In this document: in pieces, positions 1-11,004 of the stretch | How positions within the stretch are numbered: position 1 is the stretch's first letter | Layout: every line of letters starts with the position of its first letter | Source: Lithospermum erythrorhizon | Lineage: Eukaryota; Streptophyta; Magnoliopsida; Boraginales; Boraginaceae | Assembly: GCA_019722365.1 (NCBI GenBank) | Contig: JADFUC010001356.1 | Location: forward strand, 1 to 64,000 | DNA: 64,000 nt | Reading direction: 5' to 3' | Made by a program: the position numbers and the translations under genes | The notes under the pieces: model-generated | What the model was told of the DNA's origin: nothing | The model's database searches: none | The model's input: only the letters and a program-made list of their open reading frames with translations

Positions 1-537
1 AGTTACGTATTGCTGACATGCGCCGGCCGGGTGCCGACATGTCGATATTACGCCCCGTGGGCCGTAATCGCCCAATTCGCACTGACACGCCTGTGAGGCT
101 GCTCGCATCATTTTGGCAATTATTACAATCCGTAAATTCAACGAATTTTTGGAGTACTTAAAAAATTCAAAACATTCTGAAACAAAATTGGCATGAACCT
201 CAAGCGGTCAAGAACACAGTTTTAATTTCGTAATTTTCGAAATTTCTAAACCTCAATCAGAAAATCGGGAAATGATTCTACCTCAAATTAAAATGTAAAT
301 TAATCAATTTTTAATCTTCATTTCATGAAACAATTAAATAAACTTCAACCGGTCAAAATCAATATGAAGTGATGATTTGTATATGAGTTAAAATGGGTTG
401 ATTTTTTCATATTATATATTCATCAATTTAATATGGCGAAATCATGCAAATAATTCAAAATTAACTAAATAACTATGTCATCAATAATAATCAAACTAGA
501 TAAAATATACATTAAACTCGAGTAGGCTCGAGGCCAC
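1..537. other. GC-rich patch then AT-rich spacer
   Basis: Bases 1-110 are clearly richer in G and C than what follows (for example GCCGGCCGGGTGCCG near base 22). The rest is AT-rich with no supportable reading frame. The patch lies next to an LTR-like repeat (538-1502) and resembles in composition the GC-rich patches beside the related LTR at 39.2-39.34 and 40.37-40.62 kb, so it may be retroelement leader sequence. That is inference; no gene is seen. Confidence 0.3.
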
Positions 538-1502
538 CGTTAATCTAGTATAAATTTTAATCTGATGAACACCCACCATACATCCCTGATTCTCAAAAAT
601 AATGTAAATTAATCTAAACATAAATGACAAACGATGAATACGAGAACCTTATATTTCAACCTAAGCGATTGAACTCCACCCCACGAGTGCCTCGTGGTGA
701 AAGCTTCTCCCTCAAGATCCTTCTCCAACGCTTGTTCAACACCGATTTGAGATGTCCCCCTGACACCAGAGGAAACCAACCGAGAGCTGAACTGCTGAGA
801 TTGATGAAATAACTGAAGAGAAAAATTCTTTCCACCTTCAAGAGAGGAGGGCGGCTATATTTTGAGGGGGTGGAGGTTTTGTGATTCTTATGTCAAGAAA
901 ACCTAATCCCCTTAAATACCAAGTCTCAAAATTTCACTCAAGAATCTATAAAAATCATGGACTCGTTAACTTAATTAGACCATGAACTTCTAATTAAATA
1001 ATGAGTTAGTGAGTTGTTCTATTTTAAATAACTTAATGTCAATTAAAAATACTAACGCAGTCACCATCGAATAGCTAATGTTATCTTCATCGATTCACAC
1101 TGTTTAATTGATTAAACTTGCAGTTTAACTAATTGATGTTCATCAACATATATATATTTGACAACAGGAAATATTGAGAAATACATTTCTCAATATACAA
1201 GCCTGCTTAATTTCATTCATGAAAGACATTCTAATATCATTGTATGCGCTGAATTCTCTGTGGGATATAAATAATAATAATAATTGATTTAATGATATTA
1301 CAATCAGAAGAATGAAAAGATCTGCAATTTCATGAAATCCCTTAAATTGTCATGAGAACTCCACACCAGTAATATACTATTACTAAGGTAGAACACTCAA
1401 GTTCCAAAGAATCAGCATTTTAACCAACCCGGTAAATGGAATTATTAGTTTGAATTGTCGCAACGTGGCACAATAAAGGAATCAATTTCATTGATTTCAA
1501 CA
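538..1502 (-). mobile_element. LTR-like repeat, copy A of a Ty1/copia-type family
   Basis: This stretch aligns along its length with the solo LTR at 4238-5176. The best matching part is about 1340-1500, where both copies carry a run around ATTACTAAGGT followed by AACACT, AAGTTC and the end CAATTTCATTGATTT. Read on the minus strand it starts TGTTGAAA and has a TATTTAAGG promoter-like box near 915-925, which fixes the orientation. The outer end is degraded (CGTTAA instead of TGTTAG). The flanking five bases, GCCAC and AACCT, do not match, so it is either one LTR of a rearranged element or a solo LTR whose target duplication has decayed. The short frames at 624-841 lie in its leader and are not genes. 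Confidence 0.6.
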
Positions 1503-4232
1503 AACCTTAGCCTCAGATAAGTAAGCTTTAGGGTTTTCATGACATAAGAATTAGAAAATCTTTCTAATAAACCCAAGTAGCCGCCTGGCCGAAAATTCTC
1601 CTAAGAATTGGGGTTTTTGGTTTTTATTCAACTGCATTAGCATAACCGGTTCTGATTCAACCTTCTCAACTAGAGATACTATACCATTGATATTACAAGG
1701 AGCTGAAAGGGGAAGTCAAATTTCACGTTGTGAATTTCCAGTTTGTGGAATTTGCGGAATTTATCTGATCAGAAGTAATTGCTCATATTGTAATTATATG
1801 TATTAGTTGAATAAATATAGTAAGCACTTTAAGATCCCTAAAATTATGGATTTGTATTTATACCATATATCTACAGTTTTTCCCATCACTAGACATATTT
1901 TATCGTGAAATAAACGTAAAGTATCAAAATTAGAGTTTAAGTTTCATTAGAATTTAAGATCTTAAATTATGATGATTAGTGATCCAATTATGATGATTAG
2001 TGGTGCCATTTACGGATGCCCCCTTGGGTCATATTTGTTTCTTTTACAACTGAAAGTCCTTATAGATTTGGGCGCCTTCTAATGTCTTGCAAATTTTGTA
2101 AAGTGCACAAATGGAAATTACATACCCAAGGTTTAAAGGTATCGAGAGGCCAGAAGAAATGACATGACAAAGATTTGATTATCGCCAGTCCAAAAAGACT
2201 ACAGGTAAATTCAGTGCATCTTACTATAATCACAACTAATCCAGAAGGCTAGATCGAGGCTTGGAATCAATAAAATTATAAAAATTATGACTTTTAAATA
2301 TTCTAAAAGAATTTATATCATTTCCCTCATTATTTTGAAAATAATAATACGAAATTATATGAGAGTTCACTTATAGACTCCCAGACTCATGGATAATTTT
2401 AAAGAATTCAAATTAAAAGAAATGGATAGAATTTTATTGATTAATCATAATTTATTACAGTCCTGTAAGTTACTCATACGAACGAAATTGACCGGAGCTG
2501 CCGTGAGGCATTGTGTAGTGTAAATAAATTAAATGAATGTCTGAAAAGAGCTACATATCATTTTTGAAGGAAATAATGAATTCCTAACTCGTTAGTTGGT
2601 ATTGTGTGGATTACAGCAGTCTGACCACATGAAAGATTTGGTATTTGCCAAATCTATGGCACACCTATCTTTCCCCGGAGAACTTACCGTGTATGATTTT
2701 CAATTTCCAATAGGACGCACAATATATAGCAGAAATATATCTTGCAGATAGTGCAACAACTCATACCATTCTAAAAGATAAAAATATTTTTCTTATCTAA
2801 TAACACAAAAAGCTTAGTAGCATAATATAAGACAAAGGCAAATTGACTCTAATGCTCGAAGAGATAAATAGATCGGTGCGTCGTAATATGTATTCAAGTA
2901 TTTTAAAATTATATTATTCAAGTCTGAAAGAATCTTAAATGGTTTCAAAAATATTTGTCAAATTGTTCAATACATTTAGACAATGCTGAAGGTCTAAGAG
3001 CTAATATTTGTCAAAAGTGAATCAATCAAGTGCTCGATGAGCTAATATATTATTACCTGAAGTAACAAACATGTTTGTATATTAAAAATACACTTTTTGT
3101 CAAAGCGAAGTTCGAGAATTGTGAGAAATTTTATTATTTAAGAGAATCTGGTTAGACCATCCTTAGTTATAATGCAAAAGAATAATTAAATATTTAATTG
3201 GAGACCACTAAGAGTCAAACCAAGGTTTGAAAATTTTATGCGCTTTCCATAGTAAACTCACTTGATCATAATTATAGTACACTTAATTAATTATTGGGAA
3301 ACACTATGTAGTAAATTGCTCGCATTATGCCAAATTATTATACAACTCCGATATAGTTGGTTTGGTCAAAAATCATATTTTACCCTCCAGTTATGCGTGC
3401 ATCATATATTCTCAGTACTATGCACAAATAATGACTTTTTAAATGATAATGAAACCTGTATATGTACATCTATATACTGAAATACAACAATTTGAATTTA
3501 TCAAGCACTTTTCATCATGTGATATATCAATGTTTGGCCATCGGTGTGAGAATAGCATAACCTAAAAGTAGTCTATCTTGAAATGAAATATCCCTATGCT
3601 ATATGATCTCATGATGAATAAATACAACCTGGTGCTCAAGAGAAGATACAAATAATCAAGGGATAATAAGTGAACCAAAATAGAAAAGACACGAACATAT
3701 ATATATATGGTCAAAGAGAAAAGATTTAATCAATAGTAAACAAACCCCTACTTATAAATGAGAAATTTAGACTCGGAGTCTGTCTAGCAGAATCCAGTGA
3801 AATATATATCGTTATTGTTCTAATGAAACCATTATAGAAGTGAGAAATTTAGACCAAGTCTAATCAAATATGATACTACTACAAGATATATCAGGTATGC
3901 GGTAAATTAAATCTAAAATATAAGATTTCTCTCTGAAGTAAAATATTTGTAACTAAAGTTAACTAAATTATAAAGTGTCACAAACACTTTGGGTGGACGA
4001 GGTATCAAAATTATAAATGTTAGGTAAGCGTCAGAGATAAATCTCTCATGATTTAAGGGCCCATGACTTAAGGTTATGTACGAACGAATACGTGATACAT
4101 GAAACATGTATGATCATATTTATACATATCTATATTCCTTAAATTTAACTCCGGCTATTAATATGAAAAATATTTGAATATTTAAATTCATCCGAAGATG
4201 GATTGCAAGTTCGAATCCGCATTATTAGACAT
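1503..4232. other. spacer without recognisable gene
   Basis: AT-rich sequence with no frame I can recognise. A match to a copia-type primer-binding site (GGTATCGAGAGGCC) occurs near 2139, but there is no LTR end directly before it and no gag-like reading after it. If 538-1502 and 4238-5176 had once been the two LTRs of one element this would be its internal part, but the solo-LTR duplication around 4238-5176 argues against that. Confidence 0.35.
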
Positions 4233-4237
4233 TTATT

Positions 4238-5176
4238 TGTTAGAACCTAGTATGAATTTCACCAAGTATAAATACTCAAATTCATGCATCCCGGATCCTC
4301 AAAATTATATAAATTAATCAACACATAATTAATAAATTATGAATAACAGAAAGCACTTGCTGCTGATGCCAATGAAGTCAACATTCTACTGCTCCCCTTG
4401 ACCTAAATTATACCTTCAAATAAAGGCCTTGCTGGTTGCAAAATGAGAGTGCTAACTTACATTTGTGTTTCGCTAGAACATACATCAGATGAAAACTGAA
4501 GAATTTCACCTTGGAATAGTCAGCCATATGGAGGAGAAATGGAGGAGGCTTTTGTTTTTCATTTCATGAAAACATAATATTATCATGAAAACTGAATAAG
4601 TTTGCTTTTATATGTCAAACCTAAAGCCTAACCTATCAAATTTGAATTGTCGTAATTCAAGTAAGTTTAATTAAAACCGCTATAAAATCAAACATTAATA
4701 AGTTTGTTTAATAGTGAATTCAATAAATATCAATAAGCTTCATTCATTCACTAAATTAATTCAATTGACTAATTAATTTGAATTTCAAGAATCATTCAAT
4801 TTATTTGCATTATCAATGTAGAAATCCTTGGGTTTGAGAATATTCGATTACAATCAACTCCTCAATTTAGTAAATGTAGCTTGTTCTGCACATGGAAGAA
4901 TCCAACGCCATTGTATGTGTGTGACCTCTTCAGGCTCGTATAATAGTTGTATAATAATAATAATTGACCAATTACTATTATTATAACGCATTAATTGTAA
5001 GATTCAGCAATCGTGTCATAACTCTTAAATTATCATCACAGAACTCAAACTAGTAATATAATTACTAAGGTGAACACTAAGTTCAAGAATCACATTTAAC
5101 TAACCCGCAAATGAATTGATACAATTGTCGCAGAACGGGCATAATAAAAGTGAATCAATTTCATTGATTTTCAACA
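4238..5176 (-). mobile_element. solo LTR (Ty1/copia-type) with 5-bp target-site duplication
   Basis: The 939-bp segment begins TGTTAGAACC and ends TTTTCAACA, the inverted TGTT...AACA termini of a plant LTR. It is flanked by TTATT on both sides (4233-4237 and 5177-5181), a perfect 5-bp duplication, and there is no internal coding region. This is the classic product of recombination between the two LTRs of one element. Orientation is set by the related copies at 538-1502 and 39344-40372, whose TATA-like boxes point away from the TGTTGAAA end. Copies A and C have diverged strongly from it, so the family is old. Confidence 0.82.
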
Positions 5177-5181
5177 TTATT

Positions 5182-5875
5182 TGCATGATTATTTTATTGA
5201 GCATCACATGTATATGCGTTTATTCATAGTATAAGTGATACATGAGCTCTTAATTTATATTATGTTTTGTGATTGTAAGGATATATTTGTTTACTTATTG
5301 TTGGTATGAAAACACTTGAACATTAAAGGTGTTTACATAGATCTAAGAGTCTTTTCTTTTGCCATTAGTTACTATTAATAATCTAAAGATCATGATATTA
5401 TGTGCGATTCGACTATAGTTTGGCAAACTCTAGAAGAGTTCTGGGCTGAAATTTAAATTATCACGAAATGTTAACACAAGAACCTGCAGTTCCCAATTGT
5501 TAAACAAGATGTTTGTAATCATTGTCTAAATACCTTACGTAAGGTATATACAAGCCAATCGGGGCATGTAATTATATAAATTCATACTCCTCAGAGTTCA
5601 CAATTGTCATAAGATGTCTATAATCGGATTTGAAATTGAATACTGAGGAAGATATATACATGATAATTATGTAACGGTGGTAACCTTATCATATTTGATA
5701 CATGGTAGAAATGTTTCTAATCTCAATTAGATGAGATTCATAAGAGATAATTCAAGATTCATTCCTAAAAATATGAACTTGGTCTTGAAGCACTTAATTC
5801 TAATGTATATCTTAGAACTGATATGGGCATTGTATAATCATAATATCGACAAACGCTTGTAGCGTTATTTGGATA
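5182..5875. other. spacer without recognisable gene
   Basis: AT-rich sequence between the solo LTR and the copia 3' remnant. I see no domain. Parts may be decayed copia internal sequence because the next segment starts with a polypurine tract. Confidence 0.3.
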
Positions 5876-6130
5876 TTTTATTTGAATAATCTAAACTGGG
5901 TGATCTCATCGGGGGAGATATAGAATATATGCGGAGATATGCATTGTACTTTTTTTTTCTTCAATCGAAGTTTTTTTCCACCGGGTTTTTTCTTTCAAGT
6001 TTTAATTGCATAATTACTCAAGTATAGGGAAGAGAATAAAATATTTTATTCACTAGGTTCTTTTGTCCTACACGTTTTTTCCTATGATTATTTAACTGTG
6101 TTAGTTAAACATAAATGAAATTTTGAAATG
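5876..6130 (+). mobile_element. copia 3' end: polypurine tract and start of an LTR
   Basis: A polypurine tract (ATCGGGGGAGATA, near 5907) is followed by TGCATTGTACTTTTTTTTTCTT and an AAGTTTTTTTCCACCGGGTTTT block. This order is typical of the junction between pol and the 3' LTR in one group of plant Ty1/copia elements. The same arrangement recurs about 550 bp downstream, so two related ends lie in tandem. No open frame remains before it. Confidence 0.55.
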
Positions 6131-6452
6131 CAAGAAAAAATCGTGGAATGTATTTGGTTGGTGGGATATGATCCAAATAGATCCATATTAATTGTCACTT
6201 ATCATATGAAAGTTGGTCCCTGACGACTTATGATAATAATTGTACAAGCATTGCACGGTTAAAAGACTTACATGTCAAACAGAGATGAGTAATATATTGG
6301 TGTTCTCTCCCTTGACTCATGATCTTCTTTGAAGAAGAGTAAACCCATTTTCAACAAATTTATCCCAGATAATCAAGTATATATTCACTAAATCACTTCC
6401 TTGGATCTCAGATCAAAAGCTATCCAAGTTTGGGGACTACGCTAATTAAAAC
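6131..6452 (+). pseudogene. copia RNase H / pol C-terminal remnant
   Basis: Bases 6380-6452 read as the C-terminal end of a copia pol: a frame with IFTKSLP (canonical form ADIFTKSLP, here with a Tyr for the Asp) continues for about 15 codons to a TAA near 6450. The preceding ~70 bp can be read as the usual spacer before that motif, but with stops and frame changes. No complete RNase H domain survives. This is family knowledge applied to a short match, and the LTR-like block directly after it supports the call. Confidence 0.55.
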
Positions 6453-6469
6453 GATGTCAAATGATGTGG

Positions 6470-6960
6470 TCATGAGGTGGTGCTACTACGCGCTGTACTT
6501 TTTTTCTTTAATCAAGGTTTTGTCGCAAACGGATTTTCCTGATAAGATTTTAATGAGGCAACATTGTAAGCATATATTAAGAATAATGCACTTTTTCCTC
6601 ATTTATCCCTAATGATTCTTTTTTCCTTAAGTAGGTGTTTTAGCATGCATATTCTTTATTGACATTGTATTAATCCATTTTAGTGTTATGGAAATAATAT
6701 ATGTTGTGATGTCTTTTCAACTAAGTTGTCTGGCTTACCAAGAAATTAACTTATATGCCAACTAGGTTACGATTAATGTTACTATAGTTACTCCTATTAT
6801 TGTATCTTGAAGCCTATAAATAGCACCCATTGTAATATATTCTATACAACAACACAAGCAATAAAAGATATTCTCCTCCTTGTTTATTATTCCTGTTTAT
6901 TTATATTGTCTAGCAGTATTCATAAATAATTTTCATTTCCAAAATTTTATGGTTTCTACA
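6470..6960 (+). mobile_element. copia 3' LTR remnant
   Basis: The segment begins with a GGTGCTACTACGCGCTGTACT block and the TTTTCCTGATAAGATTTTAATGAGGCA block that mark the U3 start of many plant copia LTRs. It continues to a TATA-like CCTATAAATAG near 6815 and a TTGT..TATTC..ACAAC leader-like region, and ends around ACA at 6960. No target duplication could be assigned, so both borders are approximate. Confidence 0.5.
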
Positions 6961-7860
6961 GCCTCATTTAGCTTTAAACAAAAAACACTTAGCAAAAAAA
7001 ACACAGTACATTTTAGTTATTTAATCATTCTTCATTTTTATGGTTTGTAATCTTTTTAATATCCTATATTTCTATTTAGAATGAAACCGAAAATAAATAT
7101 GTTTTCCCCAATAATAGGAATTTCAAATTATAAATATTAAAAATGTTAAATATAATAATATGTTGAATCACATACAACTTCATCTTCTCTAAAAACTTGT
7201 TGCATCATCATCTCTAAGAGAGGGACCCCATGCCCTGGATAACCGAAACCCAATGAGTAAGACATGAAATCCCGATGAATGGTCACCTGAAACATACAAA
7301 AGAGAGCCTGAAATCCCGTGCTTGAAACCTGCAAATGAAGTATGAAATAAGCTACTAAGCTATTAAGCCATCGTTTTAGCCATCATTAGAAAATAATATT
7401 TCAAACAATGGAAATAATATAATTTTAGATGAAAAAATAATATTTCAAAAGGGAAATAATATAAATTTAGAAGGAAAAACTCTATTTGTTTCAAGACTTG
7501 AGTTGATGTGAAGAAAACTCTACCGTAAGATTATCAGAGGGGTTATAAAGGGATTATAAATGGAAGATAATTTCATTAGAGAAGAATTCATGATATATCA
7601 GTAGTCAGAATGATTGTAAATGTATGATAATTCGTTGTAGTAGCGATCAATGATATATTATATAGGGGTCAAGTCTTTGTTTCATTTTTTTGAAAATTAT
7701 TTAATAATTCTTAATTTTTTGGAAATAATTTTTACACATACTTGATCAATTAGGGCATGACATGTGGAGTGATAGATGCCTATATGGCAATTTTTTCACT
7801 CTTCTATTTGTCGCCAGAAACACGCTGCCTTCATTCCAAAACAAAGGCCCTTGGGCCACG
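6961..7860. other. spacer without recognisable gene
   Basis: AT-rich sequence. The short minus-strand frame at 7146-7334 shows no domain, and no splice-site context supports it. Confidence 0.3.
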
Positions 7861-7867
7861 GACGGGA

Positions 7868-8856
7868 GCCGGGGGCGGCCCTACGCTACAGTAAAGAAAG
7901 CCACGCTACTACTAACTTCACACCCCGAGATCGAAGCCAAAGAACAAGTAAGTTTTATGGATAGTAATTTCTGGCAAAATTAGCACCAAATCTATAATAT
8001 TTATTATTCAAGATTTATAATTAAAGATTGCAGTGTTTTATTTGATATTAAATTTTATTACGCTCTCCAAGATTATATGTAGTGTATAAAATTATATTTG
8101 ATTCCTTATATTTAAGTTTTTTTTATAAAAAAAAATCGATTAAATTTGATTGGTGATAATTTAGAAGCTTAGGAATGGAAGTCTGCAACTCTGCAAGTTA
8201 GAAGTCGAGGAAACGTAGGTTAAGGAAGTGTTGGGCTGGGAGATAGGAGTAAACTCTGAAGGGTTGGGTTTGAGCTGATTTTAAATGTTGATTTATGTCA
8301 TTTGTTTTTTAGGTTTCTTCCTTTCCTTTCTTCCTTTCTGGCTCTGTCTTGTTATTATTTTATATTTCTATTGTAGATGTAATAATTTGATTTTAACTAT
8401 ACATTTTTGAGGTTTTTTATTTATTTTGTCTCATATTGGTTTTAAATTGATTTGAATTATGTTGAAGTATTAATTTGGTATTTGTATGATGAATTATGTT
8501 AAATTGGATAATTGTATGTTAATTGTTAATCATCTTATTTATTTAGTAATTACACCATCTTTTAATTGTTATTGATCTTGAAATTTAAGTTAATTGTTAA
8601 TCATCTTTTTAATTAGTTTAAAAAATCACTCTTTAGTTTAGCGTCATATTTGTCAATTTTGATTGATATTTAGATTTTAAGTCATAGATTTATTATGTTT
8701 TTAAATCTCTTTTGGTTGTAGAGAAATGAATGAAATAGGGTAGGTTTAAAAAAGACATCATTATGGTTTAGGTTTTCAAAAAAATTTAGTAAAACAACAT
8801 CGTATTCGAATTTTTGCTATTTGCACCACCAAAATTTTATTCCTGGGTCCGCCATG
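7868..8856. mobile_element. possible DNA-transposon remnant with weak terminal inverted repeats
   Basis: The left edge reads GGGGGCGGCCCTACG. The right edge, as reverse complement, reads ATGGCGGACCCAGGAATAAAAT. Both resemble the GGGGCGGACCCAGG-type ends often seen in plant hAT-like or related nonautonomous elements. Similarity between the two ends covers only about 10 bases, no target duplication was found, and nothing coding lies between them. Confidence 0.25.
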
Positions 8857-8859
8857 TAT

Positions 8860-10736
8860 GATGGGTAGATTATAGTTTGTTTTATTTGAAATAATGAATT
8901 TTCAAGACAAGCCTCAAATTATATATGCAATAATAGTAAAGCGGAAGAAACAAAAAGGGAATCATTTCTTGAATTAACTCCTGCTTACAGGTATAATTTG
9001 ACGGGTAGGAGGAGTAATTTGATTTAAGAACTATCTCAGTATTATTTATCGATGATAGTCTAAAACGTGCGATACACCACTGTAACGGGGATCACCGCCA
9101 CTCGCTGAAAAAGTATTTGATTGCATTCTGCCAATTAATGCCAACACCAAGCCCTGCAGACATGCTCAACGGTTATGCTGGCCAGAATCTAACTCATTTA
9201 ATTTCATGCCTCACCTAATTGTCATCTATCAGACACTACTTGTGAACACAACTGTGAGTAGAGTTGTTCTCATAATGGGACCTAAGTTAATTCATTAACA
9301 GTAATTGGAACTGCACTGCCACCAAAATGCTGCTAAATTGCATCTCCAAAATGAATGAGAGTAACCAACCCCTGAAGCACTTCTTCTCAATATTCCCTAT
9401 CCAGATATAAAAATGCAAAAAAAGGCAACTGATCAGCAATTATACCTTGTTCTCCAATGCTCTGAGATCAGAGTCTAGCCCTCTTTTCATTCCACCCAAT
9501 CACATATGTCTCATCTTCTTTTCCATACAATTCTTGCACATCTATAACACTTAGGCTATCATACTCAAAAAGCAAATATTAATTTTATTTGCATATATAA
9601 CACTTTTAATTAGCTTAATCGAGAGGAAGCCAGTCATTGTTATCTTTCCTAGAGAGATTGTCTTTTTCCACACCAATTTGACTTAAGTGGGGTGACAACA
9701 ACCTTTGGTTAATGGTTGATGATGAGAGAACTGGAAAAAGGGTAGAAAAATATTTGTGTCTCAGTATCTCGGAACTTTTACAAGTACAGACTGATAGATA
9801 CCATAAACAAAAGCAATCAAGATGGTGATCAAGTATTATGTGTAACATCTCAAAAAGAGATAAGTCTCCTTATCAATTAGGTTTGTGCCTTTAATTTTTG
9901 TTAAGAGCATATCTATCTTCTACTTTTTTAACGGACTGCGAATACTTTCATGACTTGAAAGAATTTCCTCAAATTACGCCGAGTATATAACTTAAGCATT
10001 GAAATTTTTAATTTTTGTACTAAATGAATCTAAACCATTGGATCACTTACCACATCACTTTTATCATCCAATGGTTACCATTAATCAAGGATGTTATTGT
10101 AATTTATCATTTTCGAATTTAATAGCCATGAAATCTGATTTGATTTTCATCCTCGATCATACTTTCCATAACTGATTCCTTATTTCTCTCTCTCAATTGG
10201 TTAAATTTGAATGAGCATTATGAGACTTTATAATACTCATTTTCATTTCTATTAGTCAGTGTTATATGGTGAATTTATCAAAGTACTGAATTTATTTTGT
10301 ATCAGCTATGCCATAGCCTATTTGAATTTATCGCATTACTTTAAAAAAAATTACATCTTTATAACTATGTGCATACCATTTTATTCACTATGATATTTAT
10401 GTGAAAGCGGTTAAACGTTTAGTTCTAAAATTGTTAAATGTCGGTTCTAAAAATATGATGATGAAATTTAACCTTAATATATTTCTATGTATTAAAATCT
10501 CAATAACTACACACATTTATTGGAAATTTATCTCAAACACCAAATCTATTCCTTTTTCTATGAAATTTTACTAATTTAAAATCTAAAAACACTATATCAA
10601 AGCTATACTTGAATAAACACCGACCATTATAACAATTAACTCTTATATCACATCTTCTATATATACTCTATATTTCCAAAAAAATTGTTCAAATTTTGAA
10701 TTTTAATACCTTAAATATCTTTATTTATGTATTCAA
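8860..10736. other. spacer without recognisable gene
   Basis: Mixed AT-rich sequence. The part 9050-9550 has somewhat more balanced composition, but no reading frame, splice pattern or known domain was recognised on either strand. The minus frame at 9615-9848 has no identifiable domain. Confidence 0.3.
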
Positions 10737-10753
10737 TCTTTTAATAATCTTAA
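10737..10753. repeat. SINE target-site duplication, left copy
   Basis: TCTTTTAATAATCTTAA is repeated exactly at 10988-11004, flanking the SINE. A length of 17 bp fits target-primed integration by LINE machinery. Confidence 0.85.
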
Positions 10754-10987
10754 AAAGGTTGAAATCCTCAACCTAAGGGGGTCCTACATTATTCATATCC
10801 TTGAGCTACACGTAAGAGGTAAATCGCGGGATGTGCCTCAACTAGTCAGGGGACTTGAGCTTCCCTTTAAACCACTTCAATACGAAATTCTGCCACTTGC
10901 GTGACTCGAACTCACACCGCATGAAGAGGTTAGGCTGTTGTACTTAGCACTCGAGCTCTTTACCAGTTGAGCTATGTCCCGAAACAG
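10754..10987 (-). mobile_element. tRNA-derived SINE
   Basis: On the minus strand the element starts near 10987 and has an internal Pol III promoter: an A box TAGCTCAACTGG (10974-10963) and a B-box-like GAGTTCGAGTCAC (about 10914-10902), spaced as in a tRNA gene. A non-tRNA body of about 150 bp follows. The whole is bounded by an exact 17-bp duplication, TCTTTTAATAATCTTAA. Plant SINEs are normally 100-350 bp, which this fits. The 3' tail is a short T-rich run rather than a long poly(A). The sequence between the boxes cannot fold as a normal tRNA, so this is a retroposed SINE and not a tRNA gene. It is probably among the younger insertions here because its duplication is intact. Confidence 0.85.
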
Positions 10988-11004
10988 TCTTTTAATAATC
11001 TTAA
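10988..11004. repeat. SINE target-site duplication, right copy
   Basis: Exact second copy of TCTTTTAATAATCTTAA, directly after the 5' end of the minus-strand SINE. Confidence 0.85.

Noticed and set aside
4196..4232. tRNA T-arm-like sequence (GCAAGTTCGAATCCGC)
   Set aside because: The stem next to the TTCGAAT loop does not pair, and no A box or acceptor stem is in place. It may be a decayed SINE B box but cannot be supported.
538..5176. one minus-strand element with copies A and B as its LTRs
   Set aside because: Copy B alone is flanked by a perfect TTATT duplication, which marks it as an independent solo LTR.
10902..10980. tRNA gene on the minus strand
   Set aside because: A and B boxes are present but the stems cannot pair as in a tRNA, and the sequence is part of a 234-bp unit with a 17-bp duplication, so it is a SINE.
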